DNA of 64,000 nt from Micropterix aruncella. Its lineage: Eukaryota > Arthropoda > Insecta > Lepidoptera > Micropterigidae. The position numbers and the translations under genes are program-made. Shown one piece after another: positions 1 to 10,428 of this stretch. The notes beneath the pieces are model-generated. The model saw only the letters and a list, made by a program, of their open reading frames with translations, was not told the origin of the DNA and did no database searches. The stretch's first letter is position 1, and the number at the start of each line of letters is the position of its first letter. The stretch is from contig OX155978.1 in the NCBI GenBank assembly GCA_944548615.1, forward strand, positions 6,582,609 to 6,646,608, given 5' to 3'.

Positions 1-40
1 ACAAGCCCCCCACTCCATCTACTACTACTACTACTACTAA
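1..40 (+). mobile_element. LINE 3' tail with CTA repeats (cut by window edge)
   Basis: The first 40 bases, ending in a run of CTA units, are the reverse complement of the start of the 47508-47783 insert. They therefore represent the 3' end of the same I/R1-like LINE family with a trinucleotide tail. The body lies outside the window. Confidence 0.6.
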
Positions 41-118
41 GCATATTTCAGTAATAAAATAAAAAATATTAGTTTATTGTCAATACACAAGACAAAAAAA
101 ATGTGATTGATACATGGT

Positions 119-281
119 TAATTAGTTAGTTTTCCTGGGCTATTTCCCGCACTTGGCCTCTTGATTGGGCCGTTGTGCTTGGCTCATGTTTCTATTTATG
201 TTACTCCAGCCAACCCAGGCTGTCCCAGAAGGTTAGCAGCCTGTTTAGGTTGCTACAGGCCTCCGGGACAGATGCTGGAGA
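119..281 (-). mobile_element. 5'-truncated LINE copy with 13-bp target duplication
   Basis: The segment is the reverse complement of the 3' part of the 27550-27893 element (C-terminal coding end and 3' UTR with an ACTA-type tail). It is flanked by a perfect ATTGATACATGGT at 106-118 and 282-294, the target-site duplication of target-primed insertion. Confidence 0.8.
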
Positions 282-544
282 ATTGATACATGGTACCATA
301 TACTTTCCCAGATTTCATCTTGGAAAGTATATGGTGTTGTAGTTAATTGTATGTAGAACTAGTGAAATGAGGTAGTCAATGCTAATATCTTCTTCGTTGG
401 TACTCATTTTAAACACTTGGATTAAAAATTAACAAAAATAAATGAAAACAAATGAAACGGGCAAGCATGTACCCTCCTTCGACTGCACTTAACAACTGAG
501 CGGTGCCGCTCTGGCGCATATTACCGGTTTGCGTGCGGTGCGAT

Positions 545-741
545 CAAATTCTATGGCTTCGAAAGGGGAGTGAATGGGTGGTAAGGTGTAATCGCACATG
601 TGGCAAGACAGCTGTCCTAGACCTACCATAGCCGGTTGTTAGTCCAGAGTCCACTGCTCTCAGAAGTATAATAATTGTATTACGATAGGCCTGACTCCCT
701 TCGATGATTCCCTTCCATGGCAGTCTCGTGTGTATTTATTT
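545..741 (+). mobile_element. RLE retrotransposon 3' UTR fragment
   Basis: It matches the last part of the 29.1-32.4 kb element: the AAATTCTATGGCTTCGAA coding end, the ACAGCTGTCCTA block and the terminal CCATGGCAG...TGTATTTATT. It is diverged and 5'-truncated, and it ends about 40 bp before an Ehbp1 exon. Confidence 0.85.
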
Positions 742-781
742 AATATTTTTATTCACTTTCTTTATTCTATGTATATTATAG

Positions 782-956
782 GTAGTAGTACAGTTGAATC
801 ATCGTACTCCACGATGGATCCTGGCTCCGATTTGTTAGAAGAGCAAGAGACTCCAAACCTAAACCGACTCTACACAGCTGATATAGTCTCCGCTAGAAGA
901 AGAAGAGCGAACAACTTGACCAACTCTAGCATTGATACCAAAAGAAGTTCATTAAG
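782..956 (+). CDS. Ehbp1: Ehbp1 coding segment 1 of window (linker)
   Basis: The frame reads SSTVESSYSTMDPGSDLLEE and continues through a basic stretch (ARRRRANN) to SSLR. It is a low-complexity, Ser-rich linker of the kind found between the CH and bMERB domains of EHBP1. The acceptor AG is at 780-781 after a T-rich tract; a second possible acceptor is at 792-793. The donor is AAG|GTATGT at 956/957. The segment starts with two bases completing a codon and leaves two bases (AG) that join the T of the next segment to make AGT. A retrotransposon 3' end stops only about 40 bp upstream of the acceptor. Confidence 0.8.
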
Positions 957-957
957 G

Positions 958-1540
958 TATGTACTTGTAAAATTATTTATTAATAGTCAATAGTCAATAG
1001 TCTTTCATTTATCCAAAATGGCAAATGCGGTCGGATATGTCATAATCATAATTATTTAAAACACAATAGTCAAAATATAAAATTCGAAAGAAATCAATAG
1101 CCTAAAACTAATGCATCAAATAGTTAAAATAATACCTAAAATAACCAAAGAGACGAGATAAATGCTTAATAATCACATAAGTAACTAGTAAATATATTAA
1201 AAAGAATAAAAAAAACACGACTGCCGTTATAGAGAGTATTGTATTGATAACTATTGTATTTGTAATTATTTTTATGAAAGTTTTTCAACAAAATATTTAT
1301 GGTTTATGTAATTTATCCATATAGATACATGTATATTTCCAGAATGTATTCAATCAGTCCTTTCATTTGACTCTAAACACGATATATTTATGTTAGTGTA
1401 TCGACATTTATACATTTAGACATCTACTTACTTGATATTTGAACAGTTAAGGCACCCTATGACATAGGATGACATAACAATTCCAACAATACCACACACT
1501 TCTCAATCTGTTACAGCGTTTAGAAGATATGGTGCAATGA
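958..1540. other. AT-rich intron stretch without a gene
   Basis: No coding signal. A block at about 1195-1335 (containing AACACGACTGCCGTTA and TTTATCCATATA) recurs at 63050-63180, so at least part is an old repeat. A 17-bp unit ending CATACATAGATGA is repeated directly at about 1548-1585 next to the following retrotransposon. Confidence 0.5.
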
Positions 1541-1584
1541 AGAAACGGAAAACATACATAGATGAATGGAAAACATACATAGAT

Positions 1585-3377
1585 GACGGCCAATACACAT
1601 CGTCGTGCCTCGCTTTTGCCGACGACCTAACTTTTATCACCAGGAGCCCCAAGCAGCTTTCCCTGCTATTACAGAAAGTGGAGCTGTTCTGCGACTGGTC
1701 AGGCTGTATAAAAGTGAAGCCCTCCAAATGTTTTTGCCTTGGACTCACCCGCATAGACACAAAATTTACGTCATATGACCCAAAATTGGTCTATAAGGGC
1801 TCTATTATCTCCCTTATAGACCCAAATAACCACTTCAAATTTCATGGCAGGAAAATCACCTGCCAGGGAAAATACCTCTCTGGCGATCATGTTATAGAAC
1901 ATTTCAGTAGTTGCCTGGAAAAGATGATGCAATGCTAATTTCTGGCCCTCGTAAGGCTTGGATCTATGACAACTATCTAACTTCACATTTGTCATGGCCC
2001 TTTCTTATTTACGATTTCACCAAAACCCAACTGTCTCGTCTGGATGCACTGGTGACAGCTAGTCTAAAATCCTGGTTGTCCTTAGCCAAACCAGCTGACC
2101 CCTCGACTCTCTTAGGTCCAAACACAATTTTGGGCTAGCTCTAAAACTGCCCTCTCTGCTCTACGCCAACTCCAGAATAACCAAAAATTCGATTCTAAGC
2201 GAGTCAAATGATCTACAAGCCCGCGTTGACTTCCACAAAAAGTTCCTTACTGGAATCAGCCAGAATGGCACTGGTCTGGGGTATGGCAGTACAACCATGA
2301 GCGATGTGGACTTGAAGAAGTCTCTCTTGCGGGGAGATTACGACAGCAATAGTATGGCTCACGCTATTGGCCTTCAATGCCAGAATGATAAGACAACAAT
2401 TGGAGACTTTTGCATTCCTCCTCTAATGCACTGGAAAGTAATGTTGTATGACTGGACGCCAGAGATGCTGAAATTTTATTTAAATGCCTTTCAGCATACA
2501 CTTCCAGACCCCAGTAACCTCGCTTGTTGGAGCTATGCCGAGGATAGTTCATGTCCCCTTTGTAGCAACACCCCTTGCACAGCTAGACATATTCTAGCTG
2601 GCTGTAAGGTGGCCTTGGATCAAGGACGGTACACTTACCGCCACGACAAAGTCCTTGCTGTTATTCGCGAGGTACTTAGCCTCTCATTGGCTCGTGCCAA
2701 CAAGGGTTTGACAGTATACTCCAAACCCCCAATACTGTTTGTGCGGGTTGGCTCTAAAGGCAAAAAACATCTCACTGCAAAACCTTTCTCAATAATCGAG
2801 AAAGCTTCAGATTGGATTATGGAGGTCGATTCGGTCTCTAAGCAGTATAAATTCCCTGAAAGTCTGGGATGTACAGCCCTGCGTCCAGATATAACTCTTT
2901 ACTCTCTATCTCGGAAGATGGACCTTATCATAGAATTAACTGTTTCATGGGAATCAAATATCCCAAAGGACCACGAGTACAAATTAAATAAATACCATGA
3001 CCTCGCAAATGCCGTCACCCGGAACGGCTTCACTGTTCATCTTCTCGCGGGAAGTAGGCGCTCGTGGCCTGCCAGCTAAATCTTTGTTTCACCTTTTTAA
3101 AGATCTTGGTCTCTCCAGGAAAATAATCAACTCCTTTCTAGAAAAATTATCTAAAACCGCCATCTCTGCATCTCAAATTCTATGGCTTCGAAGGGGGAGT
3201 GAATGGGTGGTAAGGTGAACGCTCACATGTGGCAAGACAGCTGTCCTAAACCTACCACCGCCGGTCGTTAGTCCGGAATCCACCCTTCACCTCCCAGAAG
3301 TGTAAAAATTATATATGATGGGCCCGATTTTTGGTTGGTGAATTCCATGGCAGCTCCGTTTGTATTTAATTTTATTT
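1585..3377 (+). mobile_element. RLE retrotransposon copy, 5'-truncated, broken frame
   Basis: Aligns by eye to 30585-32425 of the near-intact element. It starts just before the RT FADD motif, keeps the CCHC zinc motif (CPLCSNTPCTARHILAGC), the endonuclease RPDITLY...ELTVSWE block and the 3' UTR. The frame is broken by a shift near 1930, by a deletion of some 45 bp near 2200 and by a shift near 3045, so it is a pseudogene. Confidence 0.92.
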
Positions 3378-3472
3378 CGTGTCGTGTAATAACCAAAGCG
3401 AGACAAAATATAAGATAAATGCTCAATAATCTCGTATGTAAAAAGACAATAATTATAATGAAATAAGAAATA

Positions 3473-4062
3473 AGAAGAAATAAGAAAAATTTATTTTCAA
3501 AAACCCGATCTGGGTATAGAAATTACATATAACAAAAAATAGTATTTCTACAAATGAAATTACATTTCAAATTATAAAAAAAGTGTATAAAAAACTAATA
3601 TAAAAAAACATAGAAATTAAAAAATAGCAGACATAAAAACTAGAAAAATAAAAATAAACAGAAATAATGAAAAACATAGAGAATCAGCAATTCAATAACG
3701 AAAATATATGAAAACTAGAAAAATAGAAAGCATCCAAAGAGTTCTACATAGACTACATTTAATAAGGATCAAACTATCAATCAATCAAGAAATGGAAAAA
3801 TGCATCGACTTCCAAGAACAAAAAATCAACTGGTCTCGATGATATACCTGTTAGCGTAATTAAAATCCATAAACGTGTACTGGCACCTTGTCTAACATAT
3901 CTTTACAATTTAAGCTTTTCAGAGGGAATATTTCCAGATTGTCATAAAGTAGCCAAGATTACACCGATATATAAAAGACGGCGATCCCACGAGCGTAGAA
4001 AATTATCGACCCATAGCCCTACTGAGCAATTTCTCAAAAATTTTGGAGAAGGAATGAATAAT
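3473..4062. mobile_element. LINE remnant: inverted 3' end joined to RT fragment
   Basis: 3473-3600 is a LINE 3' end read on the minus strand (it recurs at 57907-58075, with AACCCGATCTGGGTATAGAA). From about 3795 the + strand encodes an RT N-terminal piece, STGLDDIPVSVIK and FPDCHKVAKITPIYK, with a frameshift before a degraded ENYRPIALLSNFSKILEK-like stretch. The opposite orientation of the two parts suggests twin-primed insertion. Confidence 0.65.
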
Positions 4063-4176
4063 TAAACTTTTCTATTTATTACTACGAGGTTTAGCTCCTA
4101 TGTTTTAACATAAGACTAATAAAGGTATCTTAGAGATCTGATATTTTAAAACAATATAAATGTGTACCTATGTTTA

Positions 4177-4600
4177 CCCCTCGAGTAGCGACATAATTTC
4201 ATGGCAGACCACTGCAATTTACTGGAATTTCTTGCAATATCGCCGCGCTCGACAAAAAGTACTATAACTATGGAACTACAATAGCAATCATAAAAAGAGT
4301 AACTTTGCAATGATCGCATTGAAATTTCGTATATAGATTATTGAAATCTCATTTTGTAAAACTATTATATAATTTGGAATAAATATGAGAAAGTCGAAAA
4401 AGTGAAAAAAACTCGGCATTTCTAACTTGTACTTGTCTTATGGAAAAATACGGTACCTTATTTAGAAATTTTAAATTCTATCGTGATCTTTATTAGATTC
4501 TCTTTCAAAGGTAATATTTCGTTTTGCTTATTTACATATAAAAATATTTAGATATTAGTTCAAAAAAACCAATAAAAATTTGATGATTTCTCGAAAAAAA
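4177..4600 (-). mobile_element. TTAA-type MITE, truncated
   Basis: Matches the right half of the 38194-38864 element in reverse: the CTCGAGTAGCGACATAA end, GATATTGC/GCAATATCGCCGCG, the shared AATCATAAAAAG...ATTGAAATTTC core and the TTGATGATTTCTCGA inner part. The flank is TTTA rather than TTAA. Confidence 0.7.
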
Positions 4601-4625
4601 ATCTCAAAAAAATAACCTCATTAAT

Positions 4626-6047
4626 AGGATAGAAAACGAATTTACCGCGTGAAATTTGAGGACCCGACGTTTCGGTGACGTTGCAGCCGCCGTTGTCTAG
4701 GGTAGACTAAAGAGCTGTCAGTCCGTTGTTCTACGGGTAGGCCGCAAACCGCTGCCGCCACTGCGTAGGTTATAACGGTGGTGGGGGGCCGGGCTCGGAG
4801 CGCGGGAATTTTTAAAATCCGTCTTGCACACAACACTCACTGTATCCTGTTTTACGTCTTTGCGTTCGGCGTTCGGCGGCGGGAACATTTTAAGAAGAGG
4901 GTTCCAGGTAGAAGAGAGTTTGTAGCCGTCATCTCTATTGAAGTTCGGAGTTCTTCTTATTTCAATGGCTTCCCGGATCATGCGAGGAAAGTAGAATTGT
5001 TCCTTGGATAGAACAATGGGATTTTGAAACTGCATCCAGTGGTTACTTCCGCTATCCAATATATGTTCGCAGATCGCCGATTTTTCTCGCTGAACGTTTT
5101 TAACAGCTTTGATGTGTTCTGTCAGTCGCGTGGCTATGGGCCGTTTCGTTTGTCCAACGTAGGCTAGACCGCAGCTGCATTCGACTTTATACACACCCGG
5201 GGTTTGCAGTGGTATTACATCCTTTACAGGCCTCAAAAATCGAGCTATATTTTGGGTCGGTTTGAAGATCGTTTTTATATCGAATCTGTTTAGCATCTTA
5301 CTTATTCGATCAGTCACGCCCTTGACGTATGGTAAGAATGCTCTTGATCTGCTCGGTTTTTGAGTTTCGTCCGTATTAGATCGTGTGCGTGTCTCGTGAT
5401 ATTTTCCGTATCCATTTTTCCTAAGGACATCATTGACATGTTCCATCTCCTTCGGAAAATGCTCAGTGTCGCATAGATCGCGTGCTCGATTCACGAGCGA
5501 CGTTTGCACTGAACGTAGATGGTAGGGATGATGGTGTGAGCTTGCATGCAAATATCTGTCCGTATGTGTGGGCTTTCGATATACCGTATGTCCGAGAGTA
5601 TTGTCACTTCTCCTCGTCACTTTGACATCCAAAAATGGTAAGGAGCCGTCCTTCTCTACTTCATAGGTGAAACTGATTTTTGGGTGTATGGAGTTTAGAT
5701 GACCCAGGAATTCTTTCACCGTTTGAATGTTGCCTTTCAGGATGCAGAAGGTATCATCCACGTAGCGAAGCCAGAGAATGGGTTTAATTTTGGAGGTTTT
5801 TATGGCTAATTCCTCAAAATATTCCATATATAGGTCACTAACTATCGGCGATACGGGGCATCCCATTGCTACTCCGTCGATTTGTTTGTAATAATCGCCG
5901 TTCCATAGAAAGTAGCAGGATGTCAGGCAATGTTGAACAACGGCGGCTGCAACGTCACCGAAACGTCGGGTCCTCAAATTTCACGCGGTAAATTCGTTTT
6001 CTATCCTATTTATAATGTCAAACAACCGCGATAGTCTTCGATTTTAT
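4626..6047 (-). mobile_element. Penelope-like element, 5'-truncated, with inverted terminal repeats
   Basis: The element is flanked by a perfect 14-bp duplication, ATAACCTCATTAAT, at 4612-4625 and 6048-6061. The first 70 or so bases (GATAGAAAACGAATTTACCGC...) are repeated in inverted form at 5940-6010, beyond the start of the truncated coding region. This is the partial inverted pseudo-LTR arrangement known from Penelope-like elements. The terminal repeats contain ACCGAAACGTCGGG, a hammerhead-ribozyme-like core that is degenerate here. Confidence 0.92.
4718..5977 (-). CDS. Penelope-like RT + GIY-YIG endonuclease, N-terminally truncated
   Basis: Open for 419 codons. The reverse transcriptase part has GVAMGCPVSPIVSDLYMEYF and the catalytic YVDD near residue 73. 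The C-terminal part has VYKVECSCGLAYVGQTKR with H-I-K after it, the GIY-YIG endonuclease typical of Penelope-like elements, near residues 259-290. The first 20 or so codons read through the inverted terminal repeat and are not authentic, and the RT fingers are missing, so the copy cannot be autonomous. It is an intronic passenger, antisense to Ehbp1. Confidence 0.93.
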   Translation of the reverse strand: MRTRRFGDVAAAVVQHCLTSCYFLWNGDYYKQIDGVAMGCPVSPIVSDLYMEYFEELAIKTSKIKPILWLRYVDDTFCILKGNIQTVKEFLGHLNSIHPKISFTYEVEKDGSLPFLDVKVTRRSDNTLGHTVYRKPTHTDRYLHASSHHHPYHLRSVQTSLVNRARDLCDTEHFPKEMEHVNDVLRKNGYGKYHETRTRSNTDETQKPSRSRAFLPYVKGVTDRISKMLNRFDIKTIFKPTQNIARFLRPVKDVIPLQTPGVYKVECSCGLAYVGQTKRPIATRLTEHIKAVKNVQREKSAICEHILDSGSNHWMQFQNPIVLSKEQFYFPRMIREAIEIRRTPNFNRDDGYKLSSTWNPLLKMFPPPNAERKDVKQDTVSVVCKTDFKNSRAPSPAPHHRYNLRSGGSGLRPTRRTTD

Positions 6048-6321
6048 ATAACCTCATTAATTTACAAATACGCCGAAAACGTCATATATTTCAGCGAAAA
6101 ACAAAATAATATGTATTTTGCCAACGAATTAGGCAGACATTTTGCATTTTTAGAGTTATTTAACGCAAAAAACTTAATAATTAGTAATGACGCCATAGCA
6201 CCCAAATTTTCAACTGATAAATACAGTTAAATAAAATAAAATGTTCATTTTATTATAATAAAATAAGATAAAATATTTCAAACCCAAAGGCAATACTTAC
6301 CAATATTTCTTTATTTTACAG

Positions 6322-6509
6322 TTCTCAGGACTCTGTGGACTCGCAGAACTCCCAGGATCGACCTCTGAGTCCCTCATCCGTGAAGGATCTCAAAGGGATG
6401 TTCCTGACGTCCTCGAAGAATCTCATCAGTAACGTCCTTTCGCCGACAAAGCCGAAGTTCATCCGCAACTCCAGCATCGATCACGACATGACCAAAAACG
6501 TAGCAAATG
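6322..6509 (+). CDS. Ehbp1: Ehbp1 coding segment 2 (linker)
   Basis: Acceptor TTTTACAG|T at 6321/6322 and donor AATG|GTGAGT at 6509/6510 are both strong. The frame gives SQDSVDSQNSQDRPLSPSSV then KDLKGMFLTSSKNLISNVLS and ends DHDMTKNVAN. The first base completes an AGT with the previous segment, so the phase fits. It leaves one base (G), which needs a following exon that starts with two bases; the next recognised segment does not offer that. No catalytic domain is visible; the content is a Ser/Lys-rich linker. Confidence 0.82.
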
Positions 6510-6663
6510 GTGAGTTAAATTTCCAGTGGCTTTTTTTAACATCAACATTGATTATATAAAGCAGGGCTTTCTAACTGCAAGTGCCTCAATACAATACAAT
6601 ACAGTACTCCAATAGATAGGCATTCCTACACTTGGATACGTCACAAAATTAAATGCAAAATTT

Positions 6664-6977
6664 TTAACCCTTGGAGTAAATGGGTATTTTCATGGATGCA
6701 TCTGTCTCTTTTGCTGGATTTTCGGTGACATCGACCTTAAAGTACTATAACTACGAAACTACTACACCAATCATAAAAAGAACAACTGCACAATGATTGC
6801 ATTGAAATTTCGAATATAGAATATTGAAATATCATTTTGTAAAACAATTAGATAATTATGAATAAATATGAGAACGTCAAAGAAGTGAAAAAAACGCGCG
6901 ACCAGATTTGGTCGACTCGTACTCAACGGATAATTGTTTCGCGACCAGATTTGGTTGACTCATACTCAACGGGTTAA
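6664..6977 (+). mobile_element. TTAA-flanked MITE, family 1 (about 306 bp)
   Basis: TTAA at 6664-6667 and 6974-6977 flank an element that begins CCCTTGGAGTAAATGGG and ends CTCAACGGG. TTAA duplication with CCC/GGG ends is the mark of piggyBac-mobilised elements. Near the right end, ACCAGATTTGGT occurs twice as a subterminal palindrome. Copies occur at 28086-28403, 32895-33208 and 9300-9460. Confidence 0.88.
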
Positions 6978-7259
6978 TTATTAAAAACATAATTATCGTG
7001 ATAGTTTTCATGGTTGTAATATTATATTCAATATTACCTACATACAAATAATCAAAATATACTAATGTAATTTAAGAGTCGGGGAGAATAATATATTAAA
7101 ATAGAAATGCAAATTCTATGTAGAATAATCAAAAAAATATATATTTTATTGTCAATCCAGCAATATGCCTTCGTATTTTAAAAGAAAATGAATAGATGTA
7201 TAATAAATTATATGAAACTTAGAATGTCAGCTATCATAATACCATTATGTTTAAAACTT

Positions 7260-7757
7260 TACGCATTTCATTAATCATCAACGTCCCCTCAAGGGTATGT
7301 TGTCAATACTTCATATGCAATGGATGTTGGAGGACGAACTTTAATATTTGTTGTTGATAAACGAAGCAACTGAGAAAGTGACAACAGAGAGGGAATTTCA
7401 TGTTAAAAAAGCTGCTTTCGCAAAGATACGTGCTTCCCAGAATTGAGCCCAGTGTAAGCCCTAACTTTGGCAAGTTTGGGTATCATTCTTGTGGCAGCAT
7501 CTTGAAAAAGACAATCCAGTTTCAGTTCTTTCTTGGTAAAAAGGATCTGATTGCAAATCACACAATTCCAGTTGAAGGTCTGCTCTGCTTACATTCTCAA
7601 GTGAAATTGTAAGGGGCTGAGTAAAAACTGAAATCTCTGCAATTGTGTCATTGTATTTTATGTGAGGTAAATATGAAACCTCCTCAAAATTCTTATTTTT
7701 TTCAAAATCCGTTGCGGGCCGCGTGTGGCACGTTTGCCTCATGTTGGACAGCCCTGA
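7260..7757 (-). mobile_element. hAT transposase remnant with terminal sequence
   Basis: On the minus strand the frame gives SVFTQPLTISLENVSRADLQ then LELCDLQSDP, the region of hAT (Charlie/GTF2IRD2-like) transposases that ends LQMELIDLQ in relatives. CAGGGCTGTCCAACATGAGG at about 7738-7757 looks like the hAT terminal repeat. Stops and shifts break the frame; the partner terminus was not found. Confidence 0.7.
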
Positions 7758-8087
7758 TATAGGGTATTGGATTACCCATAAACGGAGGCAGTGCTGTTCA
7801 TTTTTCCACCGCATCCGTCGAAAAGCTTCCATAGTAAACTTCCTAGTTCCATACAACAATGACGACCTGTGTGAATACACATTGTGAATTAACCGTACAT
7901 TTTCACGGCAAAAAAAGTGTGTGGGCAAGAGGTCTTATAGTGGCTGAGGATTGTTCATGAAGCTTAGCTACCAGAAGAAACTATGGAGTTGAGCAATTTA
8001 ATATTATATTTTTATAATTTATAATTTAATAAATAATTCAGAAACCGAAAACCAACTAACAATACACTCAACTTTTTGCTCTAGATC

Positions 8088-8824
8088 TGACGTCTGCAAT
8101 TGTCAAACCATTGAAAGGACTAGGGAATATAAGTATCTGGGTGTCACTATGGATGCAACATTGACATGGAAGCAACATGTAAGCAACCTAGCCACAAGAA
8201 CAAGGAAACTCGCCTACGTGTTTAGAGAGCTTCGAAATATTCTACCAAAGCCCCTTCTCAAAACTGTGTATATGGCGTTGTGCCAAAACCTGTGGTCCTA
8301 TGGCACAATTGCATGGGGTGGCTGTACCACACAAGTACTCCTTCCTTTGATCAATGCGCAGAAGCTGATTCTAAAGGTCATCAATAAAAAACCCCCTAGA
8401 TACCCCTCAGCGAAACTCTTTACAGAATATGGAGTACTTGATGTGAGGCAATTATTCATAAAACAATTACTAATTGAGTTTCACAGAATCAAGGATCAGC
8501 AGACAAGAAGCCAACAAACTAAAAACACAAGGCAAGCTACTGGGTCGAATTATAATATTCCGATTGTAAAGTCCTCATTTGCCCAAAGGCATTTTTACTT
8601 CCTTGCGCCGAGATTTTATAATAATTTAAATGAGAGTTATAAGAATGAAAACAACTTAAATTCATTCAAAATACTTATAAAGAAGTACCTGCTTGAAAGG
8701 GGTCCAATGTATGCGGAGTCTCAATTGCTCTCGCTAATAATTTAAGTTGTTTTATTAAATTATATATTACTAACTAATATCAAATCTCGTGTATTATTTG
8801 CTATGTATATATATATGTAGGTAT

Positions 8825-8858
<34 letters not shown>

Positions 8859-9124
8859 ATGTATGCGTATGTATATATGTATATATTCTTATGTATCATG
8901 CAATACAACTTAAGTTCAGAATATCAAAAGAGTCAGCTCGTCGATACAACTAAACAAAAATCAGCATCCCTAGATACGGGTCTCTGACCTAGTTAGGAAT
9001 GCGGATAAACATTTTCACCATAGGATGTGCTCAATCTCTCCCAACTCAACCATATTATGTAAATGGTGTTTATATGACATATTATATGAAGTTATTGTAA
9101 ATTAATAAAATAAAATAAATAAAT
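8088..9124 (+). mobile_element. LINE fragment, RT C-terminal half, intact 3' end
   Basis: The frame 8149-8745 reads YLGVTMDATLTWKQHVSNLA and AYVFRELRNILPKPLLKTVY, the thumb region of LINE RTs, followed by a Y/F-rich C-terminus (FYFLAPRFYNNLNESY). The YLG motif begins upstream of the first Met. It is 5'-truncated before the FADD motif. The 3' UTR ends in an AATAAAATAAAATAAATAAA tail. Confidence 0.82.
8800..8886. repeat. TA/TG-rich microsatellite
   Basis: Runs of TATATA with interspersed TATG units inside the 3' UTR of the LINE above. Confidence 0.9.
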
Positions 9125-9226
9125 ATGTTAGGTTGAGTCATAAATAACTTCTTTTTACTAGACATTTATTTTGCTAATAGGATTAGCTACCAATAGCAAC
9201 TAAGATGAGCAATTTAAGTTTATATA

Positions 9227-9299
9227 CAGGGTGAGATTTTATTACCTGGCATCCTTGAAGGGTGTGAATGAATATGAGCAACTGAGCAAGTTTTGATTC
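9227..9299 (+). mobile_element. TA-flanked MITE, left end only
   Basis: CAGGGTGAGATTTTATTACC followed by GCATCCTTGAAGGG is the terminal repeat of the 16371-16746 family. It is cut at about 9299, where a TTAA-type MITE fragment begins. Confidence 0.75.
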
Positions 9300-9460
9300 T
9301 ATATTCTATATTCGAAATTTCAATGCAATCATTGTGCAGTTGTTCTTTTTATGATTGGTGTAGTAGTTTCGTAGTTATAGTGCTTTAAGTCGATGTCACC
9401 AAAAATCCTGCAAAAGAGACAGATGCATCCATGAAAATACCCATTTACTCCAAGGGTTAA
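9300..9460 (-). mobile_element. TTAA MITE family 1, truncated
   Basis: Reverse copy of the 6664-6977 element from its AATATAGAAT centre to its CCATTTACTCCAAGGG end and TTAA at 9457-9460. The other end is missing. Confidence 0.82.
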
Positions 9461-9464
9461 CAGT

Positions 9465-9770
9465 CAAATTGTAACAAAAACCGCATATTTTGTTGTTTTG
9501 TTTTCGCGCCTTTGTGCAGATTATGTTCGCTGCACCTGTTTTCCCCGTGTTTTTTTTATGTTTCCTGGTGTTTTTTCGCGATTTCCGTACATGTCTTCCA
9601 TACTTTGACAGTTATAACCTAAATTTGCGAAATACGGGAGAATTTCGCGTTTGACATCCGGCGAAAGCCGAGCTCTCACGAGATTGGTGGAGGCCGCGGT
9701 TTTGTTTTTTTTACTATTTAACGGCGTTCAAGCCGTTTTTGACGTAACCTCCGGTGGCTTTCGGTCGAGA
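9465..9770 (-). repeat. Unclassified repeat, also at 58690-59010
   Basis: Shares long stretches, in inverse orientation, with 58690-59010: AAACCGCATATTTTGTTGTT, the GGTGTTTTT/AAAACACCGG region, GCGAAATTCG and GGCCGCGGTTTTG. No frame is conserved between the copies. It may be the 5' part of an unrecognised LINE. Confidence 0.6.
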
Positions 9771-10428
9771 TCGTTCTATTTCGATTGACCATGGCGCCGG
9801 GGCGGTCGCACGGGTTCGGTCGAGGAGATTGGCAACCGCCGTGAAGGGAGATAATGCCGGAGATTGACCTTGGCGGCACCTCTGAACTTTTGTTTTATGC
9901 GTATTTTAACTGCTGACGGGACTTGCCTCCACGTCAGGGAATTTGCCTTCATATTCGGAAATTGGACATTTATTTGGCTGGAGCACATGTGACACGCCGA
10001 TAAGGCGGGTGCTGAAGAAAGGGTTGTTTCCGAGGCGATTAAACGCAAATATTTCACATAACCTTGTGTTGTTTTTGTGTGCTTTAGTCTTTTATGTGTC
10101 TGAGGAAAAAAGTTTTCTGGGGGGCCAAATCCAATCCAACTTTTCCTTTTTTTTCCTATTTCAAAATTCTTTTTGGTATATTTTTTTAAAAAATTAGTTT
10201 CCTTTATATTTAAAAGAAAGGTGGCGTCCTTATAAATTCATTCTTTCAGGTTTTGGTGGATTCTGCCGTGTTTCCTCTAAACACGGTAGATTAGAAATTT
10301 GAGGTTATAAAGTATTCAAATATCATAACTTAAGTATTTATCATAACTTGCTTACTTGCTATTTACATTCACCCCCTTGAAGAATGCAGGTTAAGAAAAA
10401 CTCATCCTGCATAATCAATGGTATAAGT

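Noticed and set aside
1503..2552. Minus-strand frames across the RLE copy
   Set aside because: Antisense shadows of the RT/endonuclease coding strand; the same shadows recur at every copy.
8149..8745. Intact RT gene
   Set aside because: Only the thumb and C-terminal region are present; the catalytic FADD and endonuclease are missing.
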